Source of the DNA: Subdoligranulum variabile
GTDB lineage: Bacteria; Bacillota; Clostridia; Oscillospirales; Ruminococcaceae
Direction of reading: 5' to 3'
Length of the DNA: 64,000 bases
Assembly: GCF_025152575.1 (NCBI RefSeq)
Contig: NZ_CP102293.1
Span: forward strand, 2,542,001-2,606,000
In this document: piece after piece, positions 43,802-52,668 of the stretch
Layout: every line of letters starts with the position of its first letter
Position numbering within the stretch: position 1 is the stretch's first letter
Notes under the pieces: generated by a model
What the model was told of the DNA's origin: nothing
Databases searched by the model: none
What the model saw: the letters and a program-made list of their open reading frames with translations, nothing else
Position numbers and translations under genes: made by a program

Positions 43802-45087
43802 TCCGCCTGTATGATTTTGACAAAGTCAAACCTGAGGAAATTCTCAACCGCGACATCCGTGCCGAAGCGGACGTGGAGGCCACGGTGGATGCCATCATTG
43901 CCGATGTGCGCGCCCGGGGGGACGCTGCCCTGATCGAGTATGCGGCCAAGTTCGACCATGCGGAGCTGCAGTCGGTGCAGGTCACCCAGCAGGAGATTGA
44001 CGAGGCTTTCGCGGAACTGGACGCCCAGGATCCCGAATTCATCACGACCCTGAAAATGGCGGCGGAGAATATCCGGCATTTCCATGAGCAGCAGCTTCAC
44101 AAGAACTTTATCCTGACCGACAAGCCCGGCGTGGTGCTGGGACAGAAATACACCCCCATCCAGCGGGCGGGCGTCTATGTGCCGGGGGGCACGGCGGCCT
44201 ATCCTTCCACCGTGCTGATGGATGTGATCCCTGCCAAAGTGGCAGGCGTCAAACAGATCGTCATGACCACGCCGGCGGGCCCCGGCGGCAAGGTGAACCC
44301 CGGCATTCTGGCGGCGGCGGTCATCGCAGGCATCGATAAGATCTTCAAGAGCGGCGGAGCCCAGGCGGTGGCGGCCCTGGCTTACGGCACTGAGAGCGTG
44401 CCCGCTGTGGATAAGATCGTTGGCCCCGGCAATATCTATGTGGCCACGGCCAAACGGAAGGTTTTTGGCAAGGTGGGCATCGATATGATCGCCGGCCCGT
44501 CGGAGATCCTGGTGCTGGCGGACGGCAGCTGCAACCCGGCCTGGGTGGCGGCGGACATGCTCAGCCAGGCAGAACATGACAAACTGGCCACACCGGTGCT
44601 GGTCACCGACAGTTGGGAGCTGGCCAAGGCGGTCCAGGCGGAACTGGAAGTTCAGATCCCGCAGCTGGCCCGCGCAGCCATTGCCCGGGCCAGCGTGGAC
44701 ACCAACGGCAAGATCATCGTCACCGATGATATGAACAAGGCCATCGAGGCGGTCAACATCATCGCGCCGGAGCATCTGGAAATCTGTGTGGACGATCCTT
44801 TTGCAGTACTGGGCCGCATCGAAAACGCCGGCAGCATCTTCCTGGGCAAGAATGTGCCGGAAGCGCTGGGCGACTACTTTGCCGGTCCCAACCACACGCT
44901 GCCTACCAGTGGTACGGCCCGGTTCAGCAGCCCCCTGGGGGTGGATGATTTCGTGAAGAAGTCCAGCTTCATCTATTATACCCGGGAGGCGCTGGGCCAG
45001 GTGGAAAAGCGCATCGCCAACTTTGCGGAGCACGAGGGGCTGCACGCCCACGCCAAAAGTGTGACCATCCGATTTGAGGACCAGTGA
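43798..45087 (+). CDS. hisD: Histidinol dehydrogenase
   Basis: This 429-residue zinc enzyme oxidises histidinol to histidine in two NAD+-dependent steps. The family sequence is unmistakable: QRAGVYVPGGTAAYPSTVLM, KSGGAQAVAALAYGTESVP, KIVGPGNIYVATAKR, DMIAGPSEILVLAD, SQAEHDKLA (zinc region), EHLEICVDDP, NAGSIFLG and PTSGTARFSSPLGVDDF. Length is normal. The start ATG overlaps the end of hisZG (ATGA), giving translational coupling. Confidence 0.97.
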   Translation: MIRLYDFDKVKPEEILNRDIRAEADVEATVDAIIADVRARGDAALIEYAAKFDHAELQSVQVTQQEIDEAFAELDAQDPEFITTLKMAAENIRHFHEQQLHKNFILTDKPGVVLGQKYTPIQRAGVYVPGGTAAYPSTVLMDVIPAKVAGVKQIVMTTPAGPGGKVNPGILAAAVIAGIDKIFKSGGAQAVAALAYGTESVPAVDKIVGPGNIYVATAKRKVFGKVGIDMIAGPSEILVLADGSCNPAWVAADMLSQAEHDKLATPVLVTDSWELAKAVQAELEVQIPQLARAAIARASVDTNGKIIVTDDMNKAIEAVNIIAPEHLEICVDDPFAVLGRIENAGSIFLGKNVPEALGDYFAGPNHTLPTSGTARFSSPLGVDDFVKKSSFIYYTREALGQVEKRIANFAEHEGLHAHAKSVTIRFEDQ

Positions 45088-45103
45088 GCGGGAGGCGAAA
45101 AGG

Positions 45104-46171
45104 ATGAGCCGTTATTTTACCAAAACGCTGGCCGCGCTGGAACCCTATACCCCCGGCGAGCAGCTTAAAATGGACAACCTCGTCAAGCTCAACGCCAATG
45201 AAAATCCCTATCCGCCGGCGCCCGGCGTGGCGGCGGCGGTGGCGGCGGCAGTGCCGGGGCTTCGGTTGTATTCCGATCTGACCAACGCCGAACTCAACCG
45301 GGCCATTGCCGGGCACTGGGGTGTCCAGCCGGAAAATGTCCTATGCGGCAACGGCAGCGACGAAAACCTGTTGTTGGCGCTGCGGGCTTTCTGCGACGAG
45401 GAGACCCCGCTGGCCTTCGCCGACATTACCTACAGTTTTTACCCGGTTCTGTGTGATCTGCTGCATATTCCGCAGCATGTCATTCCTCTGGAGGATGACT
45501 TTACCATCGACCTGCACCAATACCACGGACTGCACGAGACCATCGTGATCGCCAATCCCAACGCGCCTACCAGTCTGCTGGCGCCGGTGGATGCCATCGA
45601 GGAGGTACTGCGCACCAATCCGGACAACATCGTCATTGTGGACGAGACCTACATAGAATTCGCCCCGGCGGGCTCCACCTGCCTGCCGCTGCTGGCAAAA
45701 TACGATAATCTGGTTATCACCCATACCTTCTCCAAAACCCACAACCTGGCGGGGGCCCGGCTGGGCTTCTGTCTGGCCCGGCCGGAACTCATCGCCGATA
45801 TGAACCGGGTCAAGTTCAGCTACAGTCCCTATAACGTCAATTCTCTGACCCAGGCGGCAGGTACTGCGGCTATCCGGGACGAAGCGTACTTCCGCCAGGT
45901 CACTCAAAAAGTCCTGGCCACCCGCGCCGATACCACCGAAAAGCTGCGGGTACGGGGCTTTACCGTGCTGGATTCTGCCACCAATTTCCTGTTTGTCACC
46001 ACCGACCGGATGCCCTGCCGGGAAATTTTTGAGAAACTGCGGGAACGGGGCATCCTGATCCGTTATTTCAGCGCTCCGCGCATCGACAACTGGCTGCGCA
46101 TCACCATCGGCACGCCGGAACAGATGGAGCGCTTCTTCGCGGCGCTGGATGAAATCCTGCCCCGGAGCTGA
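45104..46171 (+). CDS. hisC: Histidinol-phosphate aminotransferase
   Basis: This 355-residue PLP enzyme converts imidazole-acetol phosphate and glutamate to histidinol phosphate. Fold type I aminotransferase features are present: KLNANENPYPPAPG, LCGNGSDENLLLALRAF, IANPNAPTSLL, IVDETYIEF and the PLP lysine in THTFSKTHNLAGARLGF. The C-terminus has the phosphate-binding RPYFSAPRIDNWLRITIG type motif (here YFSAPRIDNWLRIT). The start at ATG 45104 follows GGGAGG with 16 bp after hisD; upstream in-frame codons overlap hisD. Confidence 0.95.
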   Translation: MSRYFTKTLAALEPYTPGEQLKMDNLVKLNANENPYPPAPGVAAAVAAAVPGLRLYSDLTNAELNRAIAGHWGVQPENVLCGNGSDENLLLALRAFCDEETPLAFADITYSFYPVLCDLLHIPQHVIPLEDDFTIDLHQYHGLHETIVIANPNAPTSLLAPVDAIEEVLRTNPDNIVIVDETYIEFAPAGSTCLPLLAKYDNLVITHTFSKTHNLAGARLGFCLARPELIADMNRVKFSYSPYNVNSLTQAAGTAAIRDEAYFRQVTQKVLATRADTTEKLRVRGFTVLDSATNFLFVTTDRMPCREIFEKLRERGILIRYFSAPRIDNWLRITIGTPEQMERFFAALDEILPRS

Positions 46172-46194
46172 GATGTAGAAGAGGAGGGAAAGTC

Positions 46195-46812
46195 ATGATT
46201 GCCATTGTGGATTACGGCGTGGGCAACCTGTTCAGCCTGTCGTCCAGCGTACAGAGTCTGGGGGCCGAGGTGCGCGTCACCGGCAAAGCAGAGGACCTGC
46301 GTGCGGCCAGTCACATCCTGCTGCCCGGCGTAGGGGCCTTTGCCGATGCCATGGCCAAGCTGGAGGCCACCGGCCTGGTTCCGGTTCTGAAAGAAGAGGT
46401 ACAGCACAAGCCGCTGCTGGGCATCTGCCTGGGCATGCAGCTGCTCTTTGAAAAGAGTTACGAATACGGCGAACATGCCGGCCTGGGACTGATTCCCGGT
46501 TCGGTCTGCCCGCTGGCCGACGATCTGAAAGACCCGAGTTTGAAGGTGCCGCACATCGGCTGGAACGCGCTGGACATTGTACCGGGCCGGGAAAACGATC
46601 CGCTGTTCCGGTATGTGAAAAACGGGGAGTACGTCTACTACGTCCACAGCTACTACGCCAAGGACTGCGCGGCCTCCACCCTGGCCACCAGCGAGTACAG
46701 CATTCCCGTTACGGGTGCGGTGCGCAGCGGCCATGTATACGGCACCCAGTTCCACCCCGAAAAATCCGGCGACACCGGCCTGCGCCTGCTCAAGGCGTTT
46801 GCAGAACTGTAA
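46195..46812 (+). CDS. hisH: Imidazole glycerol phosphate synthase, glutamine amidotransferase subunit
   Basis: This 205-residue class I amidotransferase frees ammonia from glutamine for HisF. Catalytic Cys lies in GICLGMQLLFE, and His/Glu in FHPEKSG. It opens with IAIVDYGVGNLFS, typical of HisH. It directly follows hisC by 23 bp; in many Firmicutes hisB would stand between them, and here it does not. Confidence 0.95.
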   Translation: MIAIVDYGVGNLFSLSSSVQSLGAEVRVTGKAEDLRAASHILLPGVGAFADAMAKLEATGLVPVLKEEVQHKPLLGICLGMQLLFEKSYEYGEHAGLGLIPGSVCPLADDLKDPSLKVPHIGWNALDIVPGRENDPLFRYVKNGEYVYYVHSYYAKDCAASTLATSEYSIPVTGAVRSGHVYGTQFHPEKSGDTGLRLLKAFAEL

Positions 46813-46824
46813 GGAGGGGACGGT

Positions 46825-47541
46825 ATGAAACTCTATCCCGCCATTGATCTGCGCGGCGGTCAGGCCGTGCGGCTCTATCAGGGTGATTACGATCAGATGA
46901 CCGTTTACAACGCGGATCCGGTGGCCCAGGCCCGGTCCTTCATCGAAGCCGGCGCCCAGTACCTCCATGTGGTGGATCTGGACGGCGCCAAGGACGATAC
47001 CACCGCCAACCTGCAGACCATTGCGGCCATTGCCGGACAGGGCGGCCTCCGGATCGAGGTGGGCGGCGGTATCCGGGACGAGGAACGCATCCGGCGCTAT
47101 CTGGATCTCGGCGTCGATCGCTGCATCCTCGGAACCATTGCGGTCAAGGATTTTGCCTTCACCGAAAGGATGGCCCGGATCTACGGCTCCCGCATTGCCG
47201 TGGGGGTGGACATGAAACAGGGATATGTGGCGGTCAACGGCTGGAAGGAAGTCACCCCCGAGCCGGGTGTGGATTTCTGCCGCCGCTGCGCCGATGCCGG
47301 CGTGAAGGCCATCATCGCCACCGATATCTCCCGGGACGGCACCATGCAGGGGACCAACCTGGATCTTTACCGGGAACTGCTGACGATCCCCGGCATCGAA
47401 GTCACGGCCTCCGGCGGCATCGCCCGCATGGAGGAACTGGCCGAACTGCAGGCCATGGGCTGCCATGCGGCCATTTTGGGAAAATCCATCTACACAGGCG
47501 CCATCGACCTGGCTGAGGCCGTGCGCCGCTATCAGGACTGA
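46825..47541 (+). CDS. hisA: ProFAR isomerase (phosphoribosylformimino-AICAR-phosphate isomerase)
   Basis: This 238-residue TIM-barrel enzyme acts before HisF in histidine synthesis. It has the catalytic Asp8 in YPAIDLRGGQAVRLYQGDY, VGGGIRDEERIRRYLDLG, the second Asp in ATDISRDGTMQG and ASGGIARMEEL near the end. Spacing to hisH is 12 bp with AAGGAGGGG. Confidence 0.96.
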   Translation: MKLYPAIDLRGGQAVRLYQGDYDQMTVYNADPVAQARSFIEAGAQYLHVVDLDGAKDDTTANLQTIAAIAGQGGLRIEVGGGIRDEERIRRYLDLGVDRCILGTIAVKDFAFTERMARIYGSRIAVGVDMKQGYVAVNGWKEVTPEPGVDFCRRCADAGVKAIIATDISRDGTMQGTNLDLYRELLTIPGIEVTASGGIARMEELAELQAMGCHAAILGKSIYTGAIDLAEAVRRYQD

Positions 47542-47553
47542 GGAGGGCGCAGC

Positions 47554-48312
47554 ATGATTACCAAACGCATCATTCCCTGTCTGGACGTCAAAAACGGCCG
47601 TGTGGTCAAGGGGGTCAACTTTGAGGGGCTGCAGGATATGGCCGACCCCGTGGAGATGGCCCGGTATTACAACGAATCCGGCGCTGACGAACTGGTGTTT
47701 TACGACATCACCGCCAGCGTGGAGGGGCGCACCCTCTTTACCGATATTCTGCGCCGGGTGGCCAGCCAGATCTTTATCCCGCTGACGGTGGGCGGCGGCA
47801 TCCGCACGCTGGAGGATTTTGACCGGGTCCTCAAATGCGGCGCCGACAAGGTCAGCGTCAACTCCGGTGCTATCGCCAACCCCGGGATCATCCCCGCAGC
47901 GGCTCAGAAGTACGGCAATCAGTGCGTGGTACTCTCGGCAGACATCAAACGGGTGGACGGCCGATTCATGCTCTTTGCCAAGGGCGGCCGGGAAAATACC
48001 GGCATCGATGCCCTGGACTGGCTGGAGCAGGGGGTGAAGAACGGCGCCGGGGAACTGGTGGTCAACTCCATCGATACCGACGGCGTCAAGAACGGCTTTG
48101 ACCTGGAACTGCTGGATGCGGTGGCGGCCCGCTGTGCGGTGCCCATCATCGCCTCGGGCGGTGCAGGCCGCAAGGAGGATTTCCTGGAGCTGTTCCGCAA
48201 TCACCCGGCGGTGGATGCGGGGCTGGCAGCCTCCATCTTCCACACCAAGCAGGTGGAAATCCGGGATCTCAAAGGCTATCTGCGCGAAAACGGTGTGGAA
48301 ATGCGGCTTTGA
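47554..48312 (+). CDS. hisF: Imidazole glycerol phosphate synthase, cyclase subunit
   Basis: This 252-residue TIM-barrel partner of HisH makes imidazole glycerol phosphate and AICAR. Its features are IIPCLDVKNGRVVKGVNFEGL (Asp11), GADELVFYDITAS, VGGGIRTLEDF, VVNSIDTDGVKNGFD (Asp130 region) and IASGGAGRKEDF. Spacing to hisA is 12 bp. It is followed by a 111-bp gap with an internal promoter. Confidence 0.97.
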   Translation: MITKRIIPCLDVKNGRVVKGVNFEGLQDMADPVEMARYYNESGADELVFYDITASVEGRTLFTDILRRVASQIFIPLTVGGGIRTLEDFDRVLKCGADKVSVNSGAIANPGIIPAAAQKYGNQCVVLSADIKRVDGRFMLFAKGGRENTGIDALDWLEQGVKNGAGELVVNSIDTDGVKNGFDLELLDAVAARCAVPIIASGGAGRKEDFLELFRNHPAVDAGLAASIFHTKQVEIRDLKGYLRENGVEMRL

Positions 48313-48316
48313 CCCC

Positions 48317-48345
48317 TTGCCAAACGCGGCGAAAACAGGTACACT
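48317..48345 (+). promoter_or_regulatory. Internal promoter before hisIE
   Basis: TTGCCA (48317-48322) and TACACT (48340-48345) are 17 bp apart in the hisF-hisIE gap. It would allow separate expression of hisIE and the phosphatase gene. Confidence 0.55.
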
Positions 48346-48423
48346 ATACATATATTTTCGTTGGGCGGGCAGTGCCATGAGTGCGGCCCGCACCAACCGT
48401 TATTGAGCAGGAGGTTTCTCAAG

Positions 48424-49080
48424 ATGGAAATCACCCAGAATTCCCAATCGCTCCACTTCAATTCCCACGGGCTGATTCCGGCCATCGTGCAGGATCACTA
48501 TACCAAAGAGGTGCTGACTCTCGCCTATATGAATGCCGAGACGCTGGCGCTGACCATCGCGGAGGGCCGCACGGTGTTCTGGTCCCGCAGCCGTCAGGAG
48601 ATCTGGCGCAAGGGCGAGACGTCCGGCAACGTGCAGCGGGTCGTCTCCATCACGGCGGACTGCGACAAGGATGCCCTGGTCATCGACGTCATCAAGTCCG
48701 GTCCGGCCTGCCATACCGGCGCCGAGAGCTGCTTCTTCAATCCCGTCTATGTGTCGGATGAACTGAAGCAGTTCACCTGGCAGGGGCTGTATGAACTGAT
48801 CGAGGGGCGCAAGACCGACCCGAAAGAGGGCAGCTACACCAGCTACCTTTTTGACAAGGGCCTGGAAAAGATCCTCAAGAAGGTGGGCGAGGAATCCACC
48901 GAAGTCATCATTGCCGGTGCCAAGCGCGACAAAGAGGAGACCATCTTCGAGATCAGTGACCTGGCCTATCACGTGATGGTGCTGATGATCGAACTGGGCA
49001 TCTCGGTGGAGGATATCACCAAGGAGCTGGAAAAGCGGCATGTCATCGACCACAAAGTAAAGCAGGAAAGGATGCAGTAA
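48424..49080 (+). CDS. hisIE: Bifunctional phosphoribosyl-AMP cyclohydrolase / phosphoribosyl-ATP pyrophosphatase
   Basis: The protein has 218 residues and two domains. HisI (about 1-115) has [34 protein letters not shown] and zinc/magnesium residues in [11 protein letters not shown] and [13 protein letters not shown]. HisE (about 120-218) has [32 protein letters not shown] and [13 protein letters not shown]. Steps two and three of histidine synthesis are therefore in one chain. AGGAGG lies before ATG 48424. Confidence 0.96.
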   Translation: MEITQNSQSLHFNSHGLIPAIVQDHYTKEVLTLAYMNAETLALTIAEGRTVFWSRSRQEIWRKGETSGNVQRVVSITADCDKDALVIDVIKSGPACHTGAESCFFNPVYVSDELKQFTWQGLYELIEGRKTDPKEGSYTSYLFDKGLEKILKKVGEESTEVIIAGAKRDKEETIFEISDLAYHVMVLMIELGISVEDITKELEKRHVIDHKVKQERMQ

Positions 49081-49081
49081 T

Positions 49082-49909
49082 ATGGCGGGCGAATACCTGA
49101 AAAGTTCCGTCCACGTACATTCCAAACTGTGCGACGGCAAAAACACCTTAGAGGAACTGGCAGTCACGGCGTGGCGTGCCGGTCTGCAGACGCTGGGCTT
49201 CAGCGGCCACAGCCACACCCCGTGCGATCTGGAGTACTGCATGACCCAGAGCCGCACGGCGCTCTACAAGGCGCAGATCGCCAAGCTCAAGGAGCGCTAC
49301 GCCGGCAAGCTGGATATCCTCTGCGGACTGGAGTGGGACCTCTTCAGCGACGATAACCCGGCGGATTATGATTACTTTATCGGCAGCTGCCACTACGTCC
49401 AGGGTCCCAAGACCGGCAAGTATTACGAGATCGACTGGCGGGAAAGCGACCTGGCCGCCTGCATCGCCGATGACTTTGACGGCGATGGCCTGGCAGTGGT
49501 GGAAGCCTACTTTGCCAATGTGGCCAAGGTGGCGGAGAAGAAGCCCACCATCCTGGGCCACTTCGACCTGATCAAAAAGATCAACGGCGACGGCAAGTTC
49601 TTCGATGAGCATGACCCGCGCTACAAGGCGGCGGCGGACAGCGCCCTGATGGTGGCGGCCCGCAACCGCTGCGTGTTGGAAGTCAACACCTCGGCGGTCT
49701 TCCGCGGCTTCCGCAAGGACTTCTTCCCCTCGGATGAGATCCTCAAGGACTGGCTGGCTCTTTCCGGCAACGTGGTTATCACGGCGGATGCCCACGACGC
49801 CAAGGCGCTGACCTTCGGCTACGAGGAAGCAGCGGCCAAGCTCAAGGAACTGGGCTACTCCAAGGTTCAGGTCCTGGGCAAGGATGGCTTCAAAGTCTGC
49901 CCGCTGTAA
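49082..49909 (+). CDS. hisK: PHP-family histidinol-phosphatase
   Basis: This 275-residue metal-dependent phosphatase of the PHP fold removes phosphate from histidinol phosphate. Metal ligands are seen in SVHVHSKLCDG, GFSGHSHTP, GLEWDLF, GSCHYV, LGHFDLI, EVNTSA and TADAHDA. It starts one base after the hisIE stop, so it is the last gene of the histidine operon. It supplies the activity that bacteria with a bifunctional HisB get from that protein's N-terminal domain, but the dehydratase is still missing. Confidence 0.92.
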   Translation: MAGEYLKSSVHVHSKLCDGKNTLEELAVTAWRAGLQTLGFSGHSHTPCDLEYCMTQSRTALYKAQIAKLKERYAGKLDILCGLEWDLFSDDNPADYDYFIGSCHYVQGPKTGKYYEIDWRESDLAACIADDFDGDGLAVVEAYFANVAKVAEKKPTILGHFDLIKKINGDGKFFDEHDPRYKAAADSALMVAARNRCVLEVNTSAVFRGFRKDFFPSDEILKDWLALSGNVVITADAHDAKALTFGYEEAAAKLKELGYSKVQVLGKDGFKVCPL

Positions 49910-49925
49910 CATACGTTCAAAACGA

Positions 49926-49964
49926 AACACCCCGCATGGATATTTTCCATGCGGGGTGTTTTTG
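49926..49964. terminator. Bidirectional terminator at the end of the histidine operon
   Basis: A perfect 15-bp stem (49926-49940 with 49946-49960) is followed by T's. It lies between hisK and the convergent NUDIX gene. Confidence 0.88.
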
Positions 49965-49966
49965 TG

Positions 49967-50443
49967 TCAGAGCGCCATTTCCTGCCCGTCCAGCACGGCC
50001 CGGGTCAGAGAGTCGCCGTTGTAGGTAAGTTCCAGATGAAAAAAAGGGGCCTCTTCGGCCAGCAACCGGAAAAACAGTTTGTCGCCCGGCCAGATGGGCA
50101 GATCTGGTACCGCTTCTTTGGGGACCCATTCCAGCGTGCCTTCATTGCAGTCAATCATGCAGCCGGTAAATTCCGTACAGGTGTAGAGATGCATCCGCTC
50201 GGCGGGCCAGGGGGAACAGTAAAAGTCCACGATACCGCGATACTGCGGGTTCTGCATCGTCAGACCTGTTTCTTCCCGGACCTCCCGCAGCGCGCAGGTA
50301 AGGGCATCCTCTCCGGGCTCAAACTTGCCGCCGACGCCGATCCACTTGTCATGGTTGACATCTTTTTTCTTCTTTACGCGATGGAGCATCAGGTAACAGT
50401 CGTTGTGTTCCAGATAGCAAAGGGTGGTCTGCAAAAGATCCAT
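49967..50443 (-). CDS. NUDIX hydrolase (MutT/8-oxo-dGTP diphosphatase-like)
   Basis: The protein has 158 residues. The NUDIX box GX5EX7REUXEEXGU is exact in GKFEPGEDALTCALREVREETG (positions about 38-59). The N-terminus (TTLCYLEHNDCYLMLHRVKKKKDVNHDKWIGVGG) and an ending in FHLxLTY-type sequence fit the Firmicute 8-oxo-dGTP diphosphatase subgroup. Such enzymes clean oxidised or other nucleotides; the true substrate is uncertain. ATG 50443 follows AGGAG; a start six codons upstream is less likely. Confidence 0.9.
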   Translation of the reverse strand: MDLLQTTLCYLEHNDCYLMLHRVKKKKDVNHDKWIGVGGKFEPGEDALTCALREVREETGLTMQNPQYRGIVDFYCSPWPAERMHLYTCTEFTGCMIDCNEGTLEWVPKEAVPDLPIWPGDKLFFRLLAEEAPFFHLELTYNGDSLTRAVLDGQEMAL

Positions 50444-50514
50444 ACACAGTCTCCTATACATAAATCGGGTTTTTTAGCAGATACTACCATAAAATCATCC
50501 CGGAGGGAAGCAGT

Positions 50515-51057
50515 ATGAAAGCAACAGGAATTGTACGTCGTATCGATGAACTGGGGCGGGTGGTGATCCCCAAGGAGATCCGCCGCACCCAAAGAATCCG
50601 CCAGGGCGATACGCTGGAAATCTACACCGCCGCCGACGGGGAGGTCATCTTCAAAAAGTATTCTCCTCTGGTGGAACTGGGGCAGATCTCGGCCATTTAC
50701 ACCGATGTGCTGGCCAAAAGCCTCGGCTGCACGGTGCTGGTCTGCGACCGTACCTGCATTACGGCGGCCTCCGGCACCGGAAAGGGGGATATGATGGGAC
50801 GGGAAATCTCCACCGAGGTGGAGCATCTCCTGTCCGGGCGGACGGTCTACACGGCGCCGGACAATTCTGCCAAACGCCTGCATTTGTTTGAGCGCGGCGA
50901 GCGTCTGATCCTCTGTGCGGCGCCCATTGTGGCTCATGGAGATATTGAGGGCGGCGTCCTGCTGCCCGGCACAGCGCGGGACCCGGCACCCCGCCCGGAC
51001 ACCGTACAGGTGCTGGCTACTGCCGCCAATTTCCTTTCCCGCTGGATGGAGGAATGA
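50515..51057 (+). CDS. spoVT: SpoVT-like AbrB-family transcriptional regulator
   Basis: The protein has 180 residues. The N-terminal swapped-hairpin DNA-binding domain reads MKATGIVRRIDELGRVVIPKEIRR, which is almost diagnostic of SpoVT. The remainder is a GAF-like sensing domain (LGQISAIYTDVLAKSLGCTVLVCD). In Bacillus, SpoVT tunes late forespore gene expression; many non-sporulating Oscillospiraceae keep a copy with a growth-phase role. No other sporulation gene is in this window. GGAGGGA precedes the start. It is convergent with the MATE gene, with only four bases between stops. Confidence 0.9.
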   Translation: MKATGIVRRIDELGRVVIPKEIRRTQRIRQGDTLEIYTAADGEVIFKKYSPLVELGQISAIYTDVLAKSLGCTVLVCDRTCITAASGTGKGDMMGREISTEVEHLLSGRTVYTAPDNSAKRLHLFERGERLILCAAPIVAHGDIEGGVLLPGTARDPAPRPDTVQVLATAANFLSRWMEE

Positions 51058-51061
51058 CCCC

Positions 51062-52441
51062 TCAGGCGGACTTGTTCATCTGGCGCAGCACCTTGCGGAA
51101 GGTGAAGAAGAAGAGCACCGAAGTGAAGAGCACCGCCAATGTGTCGGCCACCGGCTCCGCCATATAGACGGCCCGGGCCTGATCGTCACGGAACAGGACA
51201 GGCATCAGATAGATCAGTGGCAGCAGCAGGATGAATTTGCGCATGACCGCCACCAGGATGGATTGCTTGGCCTTGCCCAGGGAGGTAAAGGTCATCTGGC
51301 AGGCCATCTGGATACCGAACAGGAAGAGCGCCGCTACGTAGAGGCGCAGGGCGTTGCCGGTGTAGGCGACCAGCTCCCCATCGCTGGTGAACAGGGAGGC
51401 GAACGCCTGGGGAAACAGCTCTACCAGAGCCCACAGCAGGCAGGAGTAGAACAGGCTGACCCGCAGCAGCAGGAAAAATGCTTTTTTTACGCGGTCCCGT
51501 TTGCCGGCACCATAATTGTAGCTGATGATAGGCTGTGCTCCCTGGCCCAGACCCTGCAGCGGCAGCATGGCGAACTGCATGACGCTGGACAGGATCGTCA
51601 TGGCGCCTACGGCCAGATCGCCGCCGTATTGCAGCAAAGAAGAGTTGAACGCTACTGAGATCACACTCTCGCTGGCCTGCATGATAAAGGTGGCGGCGCC
51701 AAGTGCCACACAGGGCAGCAGTACGGCAGGGGAGAGGCGGATGGTCTCTTTGCGCAGCCGCAGGAAGGTGCGCTTGCCGAAAAGAAAGGCCAGTACCCAG
51801 ATACAGGAAAGGGCCTGTGACAAGATGGTGGCCAGGGCTGCACCCCGCACCCCCAGGCCGAACCAGAAGATAAAAATGGGATCCAGAATGATGTTGGCTA
51901 CGGCACCAATAAGCACCGACAGCATGCCCTCCTTGGCAAAGCCCTGGGCGGTGATGAAGGCATTCATGCCCAGCGTCATCTGCACAAAGATGGTGCCCAC
52001 CGCATAGATATCCATGTAGGCCACCGCGTAGTCTATGGTGTTGGCGCTGGCGCCAAAGGCCAGCAGAAAGGCCCGGTCCCCCAAAAACAGAATCACCGTC
52101 AGCACGACCGAGACTACGATCTGCAGGGCGAAGCAGTTGCCCAGGATCACCTCGGCCTTTTCTTTGTTGCCCTGACCCATGGCAATGGTGGCACGGGGGG
52201 CGCCGCCATTGCCCACCAAGGCAGCGAAAGCGGAGACAATCATGATCAGCGGCAGGCAGACCCCCACGCCGGTCAGAGCCAGGGCGCCGGTCTCTGGGAT
52301 GTGGCCGATGTAGATGCGGTCCACGATGTTGTACAGCATGTTGATGAGCTGCGCGGCCACGGTGGGAAGTGCCAGCCGAAGCAGAAGACTGCCAAGAGGG
52401 TCGGTGGCGAGGAACGCTTTGTCGTCGGAATGGGTTTGCAT
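51062..52441 (-). CDS. MATE family efflux transporter
   Basis: The protein has 459 residues and 12 helices in two homologous halves, as in NorM/DinF-type Na+ or H+ coupled drug exporters. Motifs include LPTVAAQLINMLYNIVDRIYIG, NGGAPRATIAMGQGN and, in the second half, GLGQGAQPIISYNYGAGKRDRVKKA. Length is normal. The substrate is unknown. Its promoter lies directly upstream; no MarR or TetR regulator is next to it. There is no visible terminator between it and spoVT, so the transcripts may collide. Confidence 0.93.
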   Translation of the reverse strand: MQTHSDDKAFLATDPLGSLLLRLALPTVAAQLINMLYNIVDRIYIGHIPETGALALTGVGVCLPLIMIVSAFAALVGNGGAPRATIAMGQGNKEKAEVILGNCFALQIVVSVVLTVILFLGDRAFLLAFGASANTIDYAVAYMDIYAVGTIFVQMTLGMNAFITAQGFAKEGMLSVLIGAVANIILDPIFIFWFGLGVRGAALATILSQALSCIWVLAFLFGKRTFLRLRKETIRLSPAVLLPCVALGAATFIMQASESVISVAFNSSLLQYGGDLAVGAMTILSSVMQFAMLPLQGLGQGAQPIISYNYGAGKRDRVKKAFFLLLRVSLFYSCLLWALVELFPQAFASLFTSDGELVAYTGNALRLYVAALFLFGIQMACQMTFTSLGKAKQSILVAVMRKFILLLPLIYLMPVLFRDDQARAVYMAEPVADTLAVLFTSVLFFFTFRKVLRQMNKSA

Positions 52442-52461
52442 CGCAATGGTCCCTTCTTTAC

Positions 52462-52490
52462 ATTATAATAAGGTTATAAAGTAGTATAAA
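52462..52490 (-). promoter_or_regulatory. Promoter for the MATE gene
   Basis: On the minus strand TTTATA (52485-52490) and TATAAT (52462-52467) are 17 bp apart. The region is AT-rich with short TTATAA inverted repeats that could bind a regulator. Confidence 0.6.
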
Positions 52491-52573
52491 TCCGGCGCAG
52501 GAAGGTGTCAAGGCAGGTCGAAGCCGGGATTGTGTCGAAACTGTTAAACTTGCAAAAAGTTTTGCCAAACCCC

Positions 52574-52601
52574 TTGACAGAGAAAAAAAGGAGGGTATAA
52601 T
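52574..52601 (+). promoter_or_regulatory. Heat-shock operon promoter
   Basis: TTGACA (52574-52579) and TATAAT (52596-52601) are 16 bp apart, just upstream of the CIRCE element. Confidence 0.85.
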
Positions 52602-52605
52602 AAAT

Positions 52606-52632
52606 TTAGCACTCAGAGATAAGGAGTGCTAA
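52606..52632 (+). promoter_or_regulatory. CIRCE operator (HrcA binding site)
   Basis: The element is the exact consensus inverted repeat TTAGCACTC (52606-52614), nine bases, GAGTGCTAA (52624-52632). It lies at the transcription start of the hrcA operon, so HrcA represses its own operon in the absence of heat stress. Confidence 0.97.
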
Positions 52633-52668
52633 AACGAATCAAAGGGAAGCACAAAGGAGATGAGCGAC

